64,000 nt of DNA, from the NCBI RefSeq assembly GCF_033807575.1, contig NC_084717.1:4961692-5025691 (forward strand), read 5' to 3'. Each line of letters begins with the position of its first letter. Within the stretch, counting starts at the first letter, position 1. The translations under genes and the position numbers were made by a program. Positions 25,178 to 37,530 of the stretch are shown in pieces. The notes beneath the pieces were generated by a model. That model was not told where the DNA came from. It did no database searches and worked only from the letters and a program-made list of their open reading frames with translations. Origin of the DNA: Cydia pomonella. Lineage: Eukaryota > Arthropoda > Insecta > Lepidoptera > Tortricidae.

Positions 25178-25640
25178 CTATTGAGTCGGTAACGGACATA
25201 ACCGTATGGTTGGCCGTTTATACGTTCCAGTCTTCGTTTTTACTTCCGCCACGCGTATGACTCCGTCTTGAGTATTAGGATAGACGTTGGTTATAATTCC
25301 TAATGGCCATTGTAAAGGCGGGGCGTTATCAACGCCTAATATCACTACGGTACCAATTTTAATTGGATTTGAAGGAGTATTCCACTTTTCACGTTGCTGC
25401 AAATTATGTAAATACTCCATTTTGAATCGTTTCCAATAAGACTGCACTAGCGAGTCCATTAATGAAAACCGAGACAGCAAATTAGGGCGTTCATCAGACA
25501 AATCAGCCGCAGGTAAAAATTCCAGCGGGGACGTGGTTAAAAAATGAGAAGGAGTAAGACCACGTGACACACATTCACTAGGGTTTTGCGAACCTGCAAC
25601 GTGGTATAAGTTGTCAGGTTTGGATTTGCGAAATGCGATT
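25178..25640 (-). pseudogene. BEL pol remainder: RNase H end fused to integrase C-terminus
   Basis: This frame continues pol after the 1,226-codon frame, shifted by one base near 25617-25640. It starts with the end of RNase H (LYHVAGSQNPSECVSRG). At LTPSHFL (about 25538-25558) it passes straight into the far end of integrase (LEFLPA, then LMDSLVQSYWKRFKMEYL and WPLGIITNVYP), stopping at 25178. In intact BEL/Pao pol, several hundred residues (integrase HHCC zinc domain and DDE core) lie between these parts; here they are absent. LTPS-like motifs occur at both places in the family, so recombination between two similar short sequences is a plausible cause. Non-functional as integrase. Confidence 0.88.
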
Positions 25641-28600
25641 AGCGATGTAAGTGTCAAATCTATGTGGAGAGGCGACCGACCAGCATAAGGCGACCTTCGA
25701 GTCTGAAAATGCATAAATATTATTTATTTTATGCCTAGTAGACATAGTGTCGTGAACTTCTTTAAGAAGTCTGGAAAGAAGTAATATCCCGCAAAGTTCC
25801 AAACGAGCAAGAGTGACTTTGGGCTTAGCGGAAGCGACTCTTGATTTTGAACAAAGCAACGTGACCACAGGCGGCTCGTTGCCATTCACGACGTCGGAAT
25901 ATATTACACACCCATATGCGGACTCGCTCGCATCGGAAAACCCAACTAACGAAACTTCAGACCGCATCTCAATGCTTGTATGTCGAGGAAAACTAAGGCG
26001 AGATATTTGCGGTAGCTCGGCTAAATATTGTTGCCACTGCTTAACAATATGCGAGGGAGGCTCTTCATCCCAATCGATAGAAAGAAGCCAAAGCTGCTTG
26101 ATGATTAATTTAGCATACAAAATAACTGGGCCGACGAGTCCTAGGACATCGTACAGGCGTGCGGTAGCCGAAAGAATGGCGCGCTTGGTACAAACGGACG
26201 GAGGACTCGAAATGTCAAAAACAAAGCTGTCTCGTGCAGGTAACCATTTCAAACCTAAAACCTTAAAAGTACTTCCGTCATCGAAGGAAATAGATTTAGA
26301 TTGTCGGTGTGATTCAGGAATGTGTTCGAGCAATTCGCGTGAATTGGAAGACCATTTAAGTAAATCAAATCCACCTGCTTTGAAAAGGGCGATCAACTCG
26401 TCAGCTATCTTAACAGCTTCCTCGGGTGAAGAAGCAGAAGAAGCGAGGTCGTCCATATAGACATCTCTTTCGAGCACAGAGGCTGCCTTCGGCCATTTGT
26501 GCCGCTCATCGGCCGCTAACTGACGTAAAGTCCGAATTGCCAAAAAGGCTGAAGGTCGAAGTCCGAACGTCACACGCGTGAACGTTAGCACTTCGAGCGG
26601 GTCGGTATCAGAAAACCGATATAAAATACGTTGGTATTTGCGGTGCGAAGGGTTTACATAAATGCATAAGTACATTTGTTTTACATCAGCGAAAAATGCG
26701 GTTTTATAAATGCGCACATTCAACAAAATGTGAAAAATGTTAGCCTGTAGATTACATCCAGAATATAAAATGTCATTTAAAGATAAACCCGTATCCGTCC
26801 TTGAACTTCCGTCCAGGACCGGTCTCACTTTCGTACTTATTTTGTCATTACGTAATACAGGGTGGTGCGGTAGATAAAATCCAGGAGTAGATTCGTCATC
26901 TGTTGACGCGAGGGTGAGAATACCTTTATCAAGATAATCGCGAATAACTTCGTCGTATCCAGACTTAAGCTCAGGATTTTTAGCGAATTTCTTTTCCAAC
27001 AGTAAAAAACGCCTTTTTGCGGTATTAAACGAATCGCCCAATGTCTGAGGATCGTCTTTAAACGGAAGGTCCACTGTATAACTGCCGTCAGTATTACGGA
27101 CCGTGGTTGAAGTGTAAATATTTTCACATTTTTGATCTTCTGGGCTTAAAAAGATACGAGAAGGTATTTCTTCTACTGCCCAAAAGTTCTCAACGAGCCT
27201 ATGAAGCGGATCGCTAGTAAACGCGCAAAGCGTGCGGGAAGCGGTAGGCGGGTTAACTATAGCGGCGTCACCCATTATTATATACCCTAAGGTCGTTTCT
27301 AAAGCGGTAGGTATAGTAGGATCCGAACTCTCAATTTTCTTAGACAGCAATATTTTGCAATAAATATTAACCCCCAAGAGTATATCTATAGGTCCAGGTT
27401 GCGAAAAACTATCATCTGCGAGCGTTAAGTCGCGAACGAAATCTACAACCTCTTTATTTACGCGCGAGTCGGGTAACTGTGAAGTTATACGATCTACTAT
27501 CAACGGACGAATCGAATATTGATAAGAATCATCTATTAAAGATGAAAAAGTGAGCGCGGTATTGCCCTTTGTCTTGAGAACTATTTCTCCCAAACCAGAG
27601 GCTTCCGTAATATGTTGCGGTTTATTCATAGCAAGCGAAAGGCGCTTGCAACAGGCGACAGTAATGTAATCCGACATGGATCCCGGATCAATTAATGCGC
27701 GAAGGATATGCGTGCGGTTTAAGGAATCAGTAACCTTAATTTTAGCGGTTGCTAGTAAAGCGGTAGTCAGGCATGGACCAGTATCGTTCTTACATGCCAT
27801 AGTGCGGATAGATGCGGAATTTACCTCATGAGGAGGCGGCAAGCTATTTTCGACCTTAACTGCAGCAATTGCAGGGTCTATATTAGCTTGAGCGGGATTA
27901 TCGGCCCGTACACCTGAGGAGGCTGGGGTCGAGTCATAAGCGGTAGCGGGTGCGGGAGTAACAACATTATTTGTTGTTGCGGGAAAACAATTATTAGATG
28001 CGGGCGCGGATACAACTGCACTAACGTTGCAGTGCGATTTCTCTTTCGTATCGAAATGTAGCATAGTATGATGTCTCAACGAACAATGAGAACAATGGCG
28101 CTTGGAAGTGCAAGCATTTGTCTTATGTTTCACACTTAAACAGTTGTTACAATAAGAATTTGATTTTATAAAATTGAACCTGTCGTGCGGTGTCATTTTA
28201 TTAAAAGATTGACATGAATATAAATGATCATGTTTTTTAATTTTACACAGTGAACATTTATCGCTAGCGCTTGTGCCGTTGGCCGCATCTGTGTTTACAA
28301 ACGATTTAGTTTTTTGCAGCAGGCGTTGCTTAGCAGAAATCTCAGCAGATTTATTGATTATCGCATTTGGCGAACGAGATAAAACTTTGTTTTGTTCTTT
28401 GACAAACTCAATTAAATTTTGATAAGAGGGAATTTTCTCTTTGCGGTATGTAATTTCGAACAATTTAATTGTATCGGAATCTAACTTTTGCAGCGCTAGA
28501 TGTAATAACATGAAGTCGGTTAAGTCATCCAGGTTCAACTGCTTAAGGGCTTCGACAGACGAGTTAAATTTATTTATGAATGAATCCAAGCCAGCGGCGT

Positions 28601-29294
28601 TGGTTGCGGTTAATTGTTTAAACGTTAGCAGCTGATTAAAATACGCTGATGCTAACGAGCGAGGATCATCGTATTTTTGTATTAATGCGTTCCAAATAAT
28701 TGGATAATTCTCCGCGGTTGTGGGCAAGCCGGAGCAAACATTTGCTGCATTGCCGGTTAATTTGCCAACCAAATAGTACACCTTTTCGCTGTCAGTCAGC
28801 GATGCGTTTTCGTGAATGATACTTTTAAACTGTTGGTAAAACAAAGGCCAGTTTTTGACATCTCCGTCAAAAGAAACTAACTCCAATTTAGGCAGGCGGC
28901 ATTTTGGTTTCTGAGAATTTACCGGTTCAGAGGGAACCTTGGATTCATTATCTATCAGAACTTGCTTAATATAACAAAACATTTCCTCAAAGGCCGTCCA
29001 TGACTCGTAATCTATTTCAGAGTCAGGGTGCAATTGCAATTGCAATAAATTATAGGACTCTAAAACGGCTTCGTAGTCTTCACGCATCTTATCTAAATTT
29101 AATGCACTCGTGTGAAATGCCCTATATTGAGTAGGATCGGTTTCCGCCTTATGAGCAAGTTCCAAGATGTTTTCTACGCGCTTGTATATAACATCGCGCC
29201 GAACTGTATAGAGGGCTAGCTGATTTTTATATGTATTGTAATCATCGCTAATAACGTCCTCGCTGCCTTTTCTATGTTTTGATTGTTTTGGCAT
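25614..29294 (-). CDS. BEL/Pao gag-pol polyprotein (gag, protease, RT, RNase H)
   Basis: A 1,226-residue retrotransposon polyprotein for capsid formation and reverse transcription in the cytoplasm. Residues 1-330 are gag, with LPKLELVSFDGDVKNWPLFY (134-153), a hallmark of BEL/Pao gag. Residues 347-415 hold cysteine-rich knuckles, including CNNCLSVKHKTNAC (382-395). The aspartic protease is near 530-610 with ALIDPGS (533-539; DPG instead of the usual D(S/T)G, which is odd). RT spans about 780-1000 with the first aspartate in FFAD (870) and YMDD at 946-949. RNase H spans about 1110-1226 with D1121, E1166 and D1198. The frame has no stop or shift until its end inside RNase H, where a one-base shift moves pol to the next frame. 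The start is the first Met, about 660 bases inside the 5' LTR. Family assignment is firm; current activity is doubtful because integrase is gone. Confidence 0.93.
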   Translation of the reverse strand: MPKQSKHRKGSEDVISDDYNTYKNQLALYTVRRDVIYKRVENILELAHKAETDPTQYRAFHTSALNLDKMREDYEAVLESYNLLQLQLHPDSEIDYESWTAFEEMFCYIKQVLIDNESKVPSEPVNSQKPKCRLPKLELVSFDGDVKNWPLFYQQFKSIIHENASLTDSEKVYYLVGKLTGNAANVCSGLPTTAENYPIIWNALIQKYDDPRSLASAYFNQLLTFKQLTATNAAGLDSFINKFNSSVEALKQLNLDDLTDFMLLHLALQKLDSDTIKLFEITYRKEKIPSYQNLIEFVKEQNKVLSRSPNAIINKSAEISAKQRLLQKTKSFVNTDAANGTSASDKCSLCKIKKHDHLYSCQSFNKMTPHDRFNFIKSNSYCNNCLSVKHKTNACTSKRHCSHCSLRHHTMLHFDTKEKSHCNVSAVVSAPASNNCFPATTNNVVTPAPATAYDSTPASSGVRADNPAQANIDPAIAAVKVENSLPPPHEVNSASIRTMACKNDTGPCLTTALLATAKIKVTDSLNRTHILRALIDPGSMSDYITVACCKRLSLAMNKPQHITEASGLGEIVLKTKGNTALTFSSLIDDSYQYSIRPLIVDRITSQLPDSRVNKEVVDFVRDLTLADDSFSQPGPIDILLGVNIYCKILLSKKIESSDPTIPTALETTLGYIIMGDAAIVNPPTASRTLCAFTSDPLHRLVENFWAVEEIPSRIFLSPEDQKCENIYTSTTVRNTDGSYTVDLPFKDDPQTLGDSFNTAKRRFLLLEKKFAKNPELKSGYDEVIRDYLDKGILTLASTDDESTPGFYLPHHPVLRNDKISTKVRPVLDGSSRTDTGLSLNDILYSGCNLQANIFHILLNVRIYKTAFFADVKQMYLCIYVNPSHRKYQRILYRFSDTDPLEVLTFTRVTFGLRPSAFLAIRTLRQLAADERHKWPKAASVLERDVYMDDLASSASSPEEAVKIADELIALFKAGGFDLLKWSSNSRELLEHIPESHRQSKSISFDDGSTFKVLGLKWLPARDSFVFDISSPPSVCTKRAILSATARLYDVLGLVGPVILYAKLIIKQLWLLSIDWDEEPPSHIVKQWQQYLAELPQISRLSFPRHTSIEMRSEVSLVGFSDASESAYGCVIYSDVVNGNEPPVVTLLCSKSRVASAKPKVTLARLELCGILLLSRLLKEVHDTMSTRHKINNIYAFSDSKVALCWSVASPHRFDTYIANRISQIQT

Positions 29295-29954
29295 TTTTAT
29301 TGGGTACGAATAAGTCTTGCAATAAAACTAAATGAAAACGTCGTAAATAAATAATAAACTTACGAGTTATTTTAGTATGAAGGTGTAGTGTACTATTTAG
29401 CTTAGCAATTCTACTAGACGTAATTTATGCGAATTTTATAGAATATATGCGGTTTAAATAAATGAGTTCCCTTTTAAATAGGTATACCTAACGAATATTA
29501 GCCGCGAGTCAACGCCGTTACACGGTGAACGTAATATTTTTCTACCCGAAATACTTGAGCGAGCGGTGTGGCGTTAACTTGCCGTGCAATCGTATAGGAA
29601 TGAAACGAGCGGAATAAATAAAATTAGCCGAACAAATCCGAACTATCACGAAGGAATTGAAATAATTATTTTGCCTATTTCCAAGATGGCTAACAATTAT
29701 GGAATGTGAACAAAGGAAAAGTGGAACACGTGTATAAGTATGTTTGTCATAAAATTAAAATAAATTAGGAAATAACCTACGATCGATTGTACTTAGCAAC
29801 GCGGGGCGGAAATAAAACGAAATAACTGCCGATGCGGGAGATATAGTAAGGTGATTGACAGAATATTTCAGTTACGTTAGCACAATTACCATATAGTTAG
29901 CGGGATATTTATGACAAATAGTTAACTATCCGGTTCGAATGGATCAAAAAATTA

Positions 29955-30488
29955 TGATAGTGCCTTTAAACCTATATTTGTGCGGAAATGAATATGCGCG
30001 GGAAAATATGTATGGGAGCCCTCAAGACACCACGAGGGATTTTATTAAGTGGACTGTATATTAAATAGAAAAAAAAGTACTTGCTTGACGCCTAGATTTA
30101 AGGGATTTAGGAAATGCCTGCGCACATACCTGATGATCTTGCTGTACGGTACTTGAGCTGGCCAGCACTTCGTAAAACTTTCCCCGATCCTCAGCTACAG
30201 TACACACGTGTATCACTTTCACTCTGGTTCAACAGTTTTGCTAATTTCACATTACATTTTTATTTATTTCGGCTAAGAGATGCGTTTAGATCTGCATCGA
30301 TTCAGGAACTGATTCGCCAAGATGGCGTCTCATAGAACATGCCGTAAGCGAGACAGCAATACGGCTTTGTGCGCGTTGGCAAGGGATAGGTAACTTGGAA
30401 GGGTTAAGAGCGTTTTCACAAGTACCTACATTTGAAAATATTAGGAAAAACGACCTTAAAATAAAAATATCAAATTTGAAACTCACCA
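29955..30488 (-). repeat. BEL LTR (right copy; 5' LTR)
   Basis: 534 bp, matches the left LTR at all but one position found. The outer flank ATGCC equals that on the left. Confidence 0.93.
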
Positions 30489-30837
30489 ATGCCTTTGACC
30501 CTTAAACACTCTACTTTTTATTTCGGATAGGTACGAGGAAAGTAAAATATCTGTAAATTTAATTTTAATATATGTATATTTTTTATAGCTTTTTAAAGTT
30601 AAATGTTAAAGTCTTAACAACTTTTGGTGAAAATTGGCAAATTGTAAATATTTATCATAAAATTACTATGAAGTGGCAGATACTTTTGGCGCGTTGTTTC
30701 ATCCGCTACTATTGATGCTGACTGTACTATGGGTAGGCTCGTATGCTTTAATATGCTGACTGTACTATGGGTTAGGAGACAAACACCCGTTTTAACTTAC
30801 CTTACTTGACTTACCATCTATTCGTAATGTTCGTTAT

Positions 30838-30960
30838 GTACGTCGGAAAATATCGATACGAAAAATGTGCCAAAAATATGTATACACTCCCTTAATATAT
30901 GGGCAATAAAGTCATATAAATATTTTTGGCACTTTTTTCGTATCAATATGTTGTAGAAAT
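30838..30960. mobile_element. MITE family C, copy 1
   Basis: Imperfect inverted halves: GAAAATATCGATACGAAAAA and GCCAAAAATATGTATACA on the left, and TTTTTGGCAC and CGTATCAATAT on the right. Better preserved at 57868-58004; another copy is at 55080-55187. Confidence 0.6.
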
Positions 30961-31343
30961 TAGGAAATTAGGTATTTGTAAAAATAGAGTTAAAAGAGAT
31001 GTTTATGACATGAGTCTTTTTATTCGAAGTAGAGGTAACTAAGCAAATCAAAAATATATCAAAAATAGAAAATAGAACTAGAAAACTAAATATTTGTCAG
31101 CACAAGGTTACAAACTACAACACAATATTTTCAGACGTGACCGTACATATTATATGCCTATTCATTATCTATATATATTGACTATTTGAATACGTCAATG
31201 GTGAGCAAACATGGTTAATACTTAAGTGAATATCGTGCATTCACTCCATTTTGATATGAATATTCGATTCAATTCTACTGGTGTCCGCTGTAATAATACG
31301 AGCGAACCAAATTACTAAGTTTTTCTTATTTGTGGTTTAATCA

Positions 31344-31534
31344 GTACCCCTAGTGTAACTTTGATCGACATCATAACGCGACGAACGCGTTTGCGTTAAG
31401 TCTCATTTTGTATAGGATTTTGAGTTTCCAAAACGTCCCGCTTGGGGCGCTCTTTCGAAATCCAATACAAAATGAGACTAAACGCAAACGCGTACGTCAC
31501 GTTTGGAAATCGAATTTATTTACACTAGGGGTAC
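31344..31534. mobile_element. Palindromic MITE family B, copy 2 (191 bp)
   Basis: Same length and ends as the copy at 11977 (GTACCCCTAGTGTAA with its reverse complement), with the same near-palindromic interior. No coding capacity. Confidence 0.9.
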
Positions 31535-32693
31535 AGGAAAAGTACCTACAGTAAAATACTGACATATCACAAGTCCATATAAACGTTGCGTTCTGACCTC
31601 TTCTTTGAACTATTGACCTGATTTCTTAGAGAGAAAATTCCAATACAAATGAATGGGAGCTGTCATAGCTCCCATTCGCTTATATCGGAATTGAAAATAT
31701 ATGTAACAAAAATAAGTGAGAAAATATCAGCCATTTATGTGTGGTAGTTATTTTTGCTGAATAGAATATCTTATGAAATAGCCTTTTTTCACTATTTCCA
31801 TAATCTATTTCTATTTCCGTAGGTTTTTATATAAATACCATTTTTTTAATAGCCTGCTATCATAATAGGAAGTAAATATAAATACAGAGTGATTTCTGGG
31901 TCGTGATCCAGAACCACTTTTTCCGACTCTGTAAATGATCCACATTATCATATGGTAGTATTTGATTAAAATATAATTAGTGATTTTTTTCTTATTTTTA
32001 AGTAAAATTAATCTTATACTAAGTAATCATGGTCACCCTATGACTTTTGACATACGCTGTATGGAAAGCGACAAGACGTCACATTGAGTAGGGTGACCAA
32101 ATTGTATGCAAAAATGTTTTTTTCTACTGGTCATTTGAAAAATAATCATCATCATTGGTGATAATAAATAATTAGCAACATCATTAGGCTCATCTTTGAA
32201 TTCTGTACGATGTATAGTTCTCTTGCTCCACGACCCCGAAATCACCATGTATACGATAAAAAATCACGCAGCGCTCAGGGTGATTTTGTTATGTCTGAAT
32301 AAACGATACACAATTTTTTATCGAGCAGATAGTCTGCGAGGTATACTACATTATATATTTATTTATGTAATTATTTATTTTAAGGAGTACCAACAGCTAC
32401 AAAACATTATGCAGATTAAGTAACAATACAAAGCCAATTACAATATAACAGACTTCGCACGCAAGTTCACACAATGCTATCACGCCTTATACATTTTAGG
32501 AAAAAAAAAAAAAAAAACATTCAACTCAAAGCTTATCTAACTTATTATATTTAAGATCGCAAGTTCGAGTCTTGTCCAAATACATACGGAAAAAAAATTC
32601 CCGAGCCGAGACCTTCACTCAGTTAAAACAGGCCAGTGTTTTATTTATACCCGTTTAGACTTTATATAATTTCAATCATTTTGGCCCAATCAG
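31535..32693. other. Sequence upstream of the first recognised Rh exon
   Basis: Probably an intron of the Rh gene, ending in the acceptor TTGGCCCAATCAG at 32681-32693. It holds a poly-A run (about 32500-32518) and no other recognised element. The N-terminal Rh exon was not found here or further upstream. Confidence 0.5.
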
Positions 32694-32885
32694 GTTTCGA
32701 AGATACCCACGTGATGATCTACATCGGCTTCGGTTTCCTGATGACGTTCCTGAAGAAGTACTGCTACAGTGCGCTCGGCTTCAACTGGCTCCTCGCAGCT
32801 TTGGTGGCACAGTGGTCCCTTCTTACCCAGGGGTGGTTCAATATGAAGGACATGGTTATACCACTTAATAAGGAGACTATAATCG
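32694..32885 (+). CDS. Rh50: Rh50 exon (first recognised)
   Basis: Begins after CCCAATCAG in phase 1 (first two bases finish a Gly codon) and ends before GTGCGTAC, also in phase 1. It encodes the segment with FEDTHVMIYIGFGFLMTFLK through QGWFNMKDMVIP, covering the second and third membrane helices of the Rh fold. Continuing past the donor runs into intron, so the open frame there (to 32926) is not the exon end. Confidence 0.92.
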
Positions 32886-35800
32886 GTGCGTACGAGTATG
32901 TTTATAATAGTATTATTTTTATTTAAAAAAGTAACGTCTTTCCGATGTAATGTGTTGAATTATATTGGAATCATATCACTTAACTATGATTCACGCGGGT
33001 GTCTCGCTCGCACTAATACAAGTACGGACAAGTCAGAGCGTAGTGAACGTGCGACATAACTGATATGATCAAAATATCATTCTAATATTGGTTTCATGTC
33101 AGATGCACGTGGAATTGGCTTGATTATTCGTTAAACGCCCCACAATCCTTTCATTCATTACTGGCTTTGACGTTTTTCGAACGAGCAGATTAATTGGATG
33201 TAGACATTGACACCAAAATTATGTCTAAATGATAGCATTTGTTAGTATTCGTGCGTGCATTCGCTCGTACTTGTATCGTACATGAAAACGAGCGCAAACA
33301 CGGGCGAATGAGAACAAAATGACATACCTATTTTAGATATCATTTAATGTCAAAATATAAGAATTAGCAATAAGAATCGATCCCTACGTCTGTTATAGCT
33401 GTGAAGATGAATACTAGAACTTAATCTTTGTAGGACCTACGTTTTCTTTAATTAGAAGAATATATCAAGGAACCAGTTCCAGCACTGAAATTCTATTTTA
33501 GAGGAATAAATTCCACGAGAGATAGTGCGCAGTTTTGCAATGCTTACTGCGAACGGATACTTACCATTTGCTCCATAGAAATACGAATAAAATTCTATAG
33601 AATTAAAATTCATATTTCGATAAAAAAGTTGCAACTGTATTGCTGGCATTCAGGGGACTAGATTGTATTTATTTCTTAGTATTATTCTATTTACGCATTT
33701 TTATATCTTGATTTGTTGAAGCAAATCTTCTGTCTCGCGTTATACATAATAACAAGAAAGAGGTGGATAGTTTTTCGAGCTTTATACCTAATCAATTATT
33801 GTACTTACATGTTAGAGATATTGTTGTACACATTTGACGACTTTCCATTCCAGGAGACTATAGCACTTCAGGATTCATATATTTCAGTATTCAGTATTTT
33901 AATTCAAAATACACGTATTATGGTGCGATAAAGTATTATTTGCTATCATATTATCTAAATTATTCCGTCATTAATCTCATCCCGATTTGACGGGTGCAAT
34001 TTGGTTTAACTCGACTACGAGTATAACTCCATGTCGATAAAATTATGACGTGTACTGTCTTACGTTATGTAATTTTTAAATATTATAATCGCTTTCAAAA
34101 TAAAATATACAGAATCATTATTCGATGTAATTTTATTTATTAACAGAATGACTAGATTCAATGTCATTACAGTTGCAATAAGAATAAATCAAAGAGGTTT
34201 GCAACTAGATAATAAAGGAAACAACAATCTTAATATGTTTAATTCAAGGAAAAGTCACATTTGTTAATTATGATTTACAAATCGCGTGCTTTTATTTCTC
34301 ACTGGTATGTTTTTGCCCCCGAAAAACCGGGCTATGCTCATTATGTATGTTGTCTCCAGAGGCTGATATTATGGCTGCGACCATTCTCATAACCTTCGGT
34401 GCACTCCTGGGCGTCGCCAGCGGTGGCCAGCTTCTCTTCATCGCCATCGTGGAGACCGCCATCGCTAGCGCCAACATTTACCTCGTCACCAGCGTTTTTC
34501 AGGTAATTTCTTTAATTTAAAATATATTTATACGAAAATGGGTCATACACTATTTTAAGGCAAAAATAACGGGGAGATTGCTCGGTGCGATGGACGGCAG
34601 CGGGAGGGGAGGCGAGATTAGAAACCACCCTGGTTTTTGGCATTAATGCTAAAGGTTCGTTACTGACCACCGACGACGTAGTACCCAAAATAGTTTTCCA
34701 GTTAGGAGGCTCCGACCAACCAAAATAACGGTTAACATTCAGATGACAAGTGACGACTAATTTCAATAACCTTCGGTACTTTCCGCTAAAACACGTTTAA
34801 AAAAAATATTATTTTGCTCATCCGCAAAAAGATACATGTAATTAGTGTTTTGTAAAAATACGCAAGTAAGTATAACGGGTTAGCACTGATTGGATAACAC
34901 GTTATTTTCTCGCAGATTAGCAAAGTAATATTTTTTATTTTTATTAGTATGGGTTTCCGCAAAGTAACGCCTGATTCTATTCATTATTTAAAACACATTT
35001 TTTAAAGGTCTAATCTAACTTCTATTTATGCTCATGCTTAAAATTTATTTTGAATTAAATGGAACCCATTCGCTTCATTTTATTAAAACCTAGCTTTAAT
35101 CCGCCAGTACTTAAAAGTTAGGCTAGCGCTAATGGCCGCCCGTAGGCAAACACTACAGAATCCGCGTTATTAACTAAATACACCGGGGATTTTTGACCAA
35201 TAGCGATCCATCAACGCTGTACTGCACTGTCGAGGAAAACTGCGTCTTTAGAGATCTGCTACTGAACCGAAGCGGTGTTAAGTAGTAAAATTTAAATAGT
35301 TGGTTGATACTTCACGCAGATGCAGGGTTAAGTATTGCTTAAAACTGTCTGCTGTTCTTAGAAAATTAAAATTTCTACAATATAGTTTGCCAATAATCAA
35401 AGGTGCACAAGTCATAAAGAAGTTAAATACGGCGTTCTCTGAATAAAAGATTTCCTTTGGCAGAATTAATCTTTGTATTCTTAAGATATAATTAAGAAGT
35501 GGAGCCACCCAGTTTTTTGATGCAGGCGGGAAGTGGGTGGGTTTTGGACATCTGAGGTATATAATTGTGTAAATTTAGGTTCTAAGACAAGTTTAGTATC
35601 ACTTTCAACTAAATCAAAGATGTAGACGTAGATTGTTAGTTTTAAAAAAAATGTTTTCTTTATTTGATACAATGATATATGATACAATAAATGAATTCGG
35701 CATCCCTGATTTATAGGAAAACGATACCAAACTTGACCCTAGTAGCTTTAATGACATAGATATCAAAAGTTTTGAGCCCTCCCCCCGCCCTAAAAAATTC

Positions 35801-37465
35801 CATCAAAAATCTTGGTGGCTCCACTTTTCAAATCCATCCTTGGGTTCGTAGGACCAATTCTACCGAAGGACATCCTGTATTAACGCAACACCGTATTTTC
35901 ATGAGCTGCACCTTCGACTACAACCCCTTAACCAAACATCTTGTCACACTGCCACAGACCCGGTAAACATGGACAGAGCCCCGTCATTAAGTAAACGATT
36001 CTATCTGAGACGACTAATGTGGCTATTAACGCGGAACAATGCACGGATTTAGCCAACGAGTTACACAGTGGACGTCTGTTGAAGAGCAATAAAAGTTGAA
36101 CGTTGATTATACCTGGAATCTTACGATGCTCAGAAATGGTTGGACTCCAGTTTTTTTCTAACACAGTTGGAATTTTACGTAAAAAGCACTGCGTAGATAA
36201 GTATATAAAGATTTAAATAGCATCAAACTTTAGAATGTGAAAGTTATAAGCACAAAAAAGTACAATAACACGAGCTTGCGGGACTAGGCCGATATGTGTA
36301 GGTACAATTTTCCCCTAAAAAAGGGGCAAATTAATAACGCCACCTCTGCACACTTCAAGGGTTAAACTGTTAGATTTCAAAGCAATACACATTATACCGG
36401 TTGGGGCCTGTAACACGAGCAAATAATTAAAACATAGATTGTACTTCTCAAACGGTGACACGTTTTTTCAATAACTTTTAAAAATTATGAAATTAAAGAG
36501 TTCCTATTTTTCATAAAATTAAATATGATCTTTAATGTATGCCGACATCATTGTAATTGACGTTGCTTGCACGCCTTAAACATACCAAAATTGGCAATAC
36601 ATTGCGACTTAGAATAAACTTTAAAGTGTACAAAAACCAAAACACAAGTTATTTTTACAAGTCGCTGAACAAATGTTGGTCAGTTTGAGGAGTTTAATTA
36701 TTTGTCTGTTTCAGACCCTACCCGATACATTGAATACTTTCCTAATGATTTAAACACAGCACACATTTTTCTTATTTCAAGATAAAATCGATTTGTATAC
36801 GATATTTAGGCAGTGTCTTACCTGAACTCGCAAACGCGAAGCGTACAATATACAACAGCGCGGGTGAATTCAATCCTTTGATACCTATGGAATTGTCCTA
36901 CGTGGACGATCTCCGAATGCCGTTGGGCCGCCGCGTCGCGTCGCGTCGCGTCGCATTCGCGAGTCATCGCCCACGTAAGCCGCGCTGTTACATTTAAATG
37001 AACGTTAATCAAATTAAAGAGATTACTTCCAAAGTCAAACTCATTCGCGAAGCAGTGTTCCTCAGAGCGGCTATTAACTAAATGCTTTAAGGATTTTCAC
37101 GGGCAATGGCAACTAATCAGCTTCTCGACATCGTCTATCTTGAGTATTACCATGGATTCAATAATACTGGAGGAGATAAGACTTTTTTTCTTAGCCTACT
37201 AGTGTCTGACTGCTAGGGCAAAGGCCTCCCCTCGTTTTTTTTATAAACTCTTGGTTTTTAATTGTATTATTGTCAACATCTTTGTACTTTTTTTTAATAC
37301 TACGTCGGTGGCAAACAAGCGTACGGCCCGCCTGATGGTAAGCAGTCTCCGTAGCCTATGTACGCCTGTAACCCCAGAGGAGTTGCTGACCCTAACATCC
37401 CCCCCCCCCCTCGTTGAGCTCTGGCAACCCTACTCACCGGCAGGAACATAACACTATGAGTAGGG

Positions 37466-37530
<65 letters not shown>

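Larger units (their letters stand above)
24316..30488 (-). mobile_element. BEL/Pao LTR retrotransposon with integrase core deleted
   Basis: Two 534-bp LTRs (24316-24849 and 29955-30488), TG...CA, differing at only one position I can find, are flanked on both outer sides by ATGCC (24311-24315 and 30489-30493). Transcription direction is minus. The interior carries a 1,226-codon gag-pol reading frame (29294-25614) and an overlapping second frame (25714-25178) holding the end of RNase H fused directly to the integrase C-terminal (DUF5641-like) region. A run of G next to the left LTR (read on the minus strand) is the probable polypurine tract. The integrase zinc-binding and catalytic core domains are missing, and a frameshift separates the two frames, so this copy cannot make complete pol. 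The near-identical LTRs show the insertion is young, so it either lost integrase after landing or moved using another element's enzymes. Confidence 0.93.

Noticed and set aside
25813..26460. A 215-codon + strand frame opposite the BEL RT
   Set aside because: It is the antisense shadow of the pol frame and has no motif of its own.
34512..34766. An 84-codon minus-strand frame as a gene in the Rh intron
   Set aside because: No recognised domain; more likely a fragment of an interspersed repeat.
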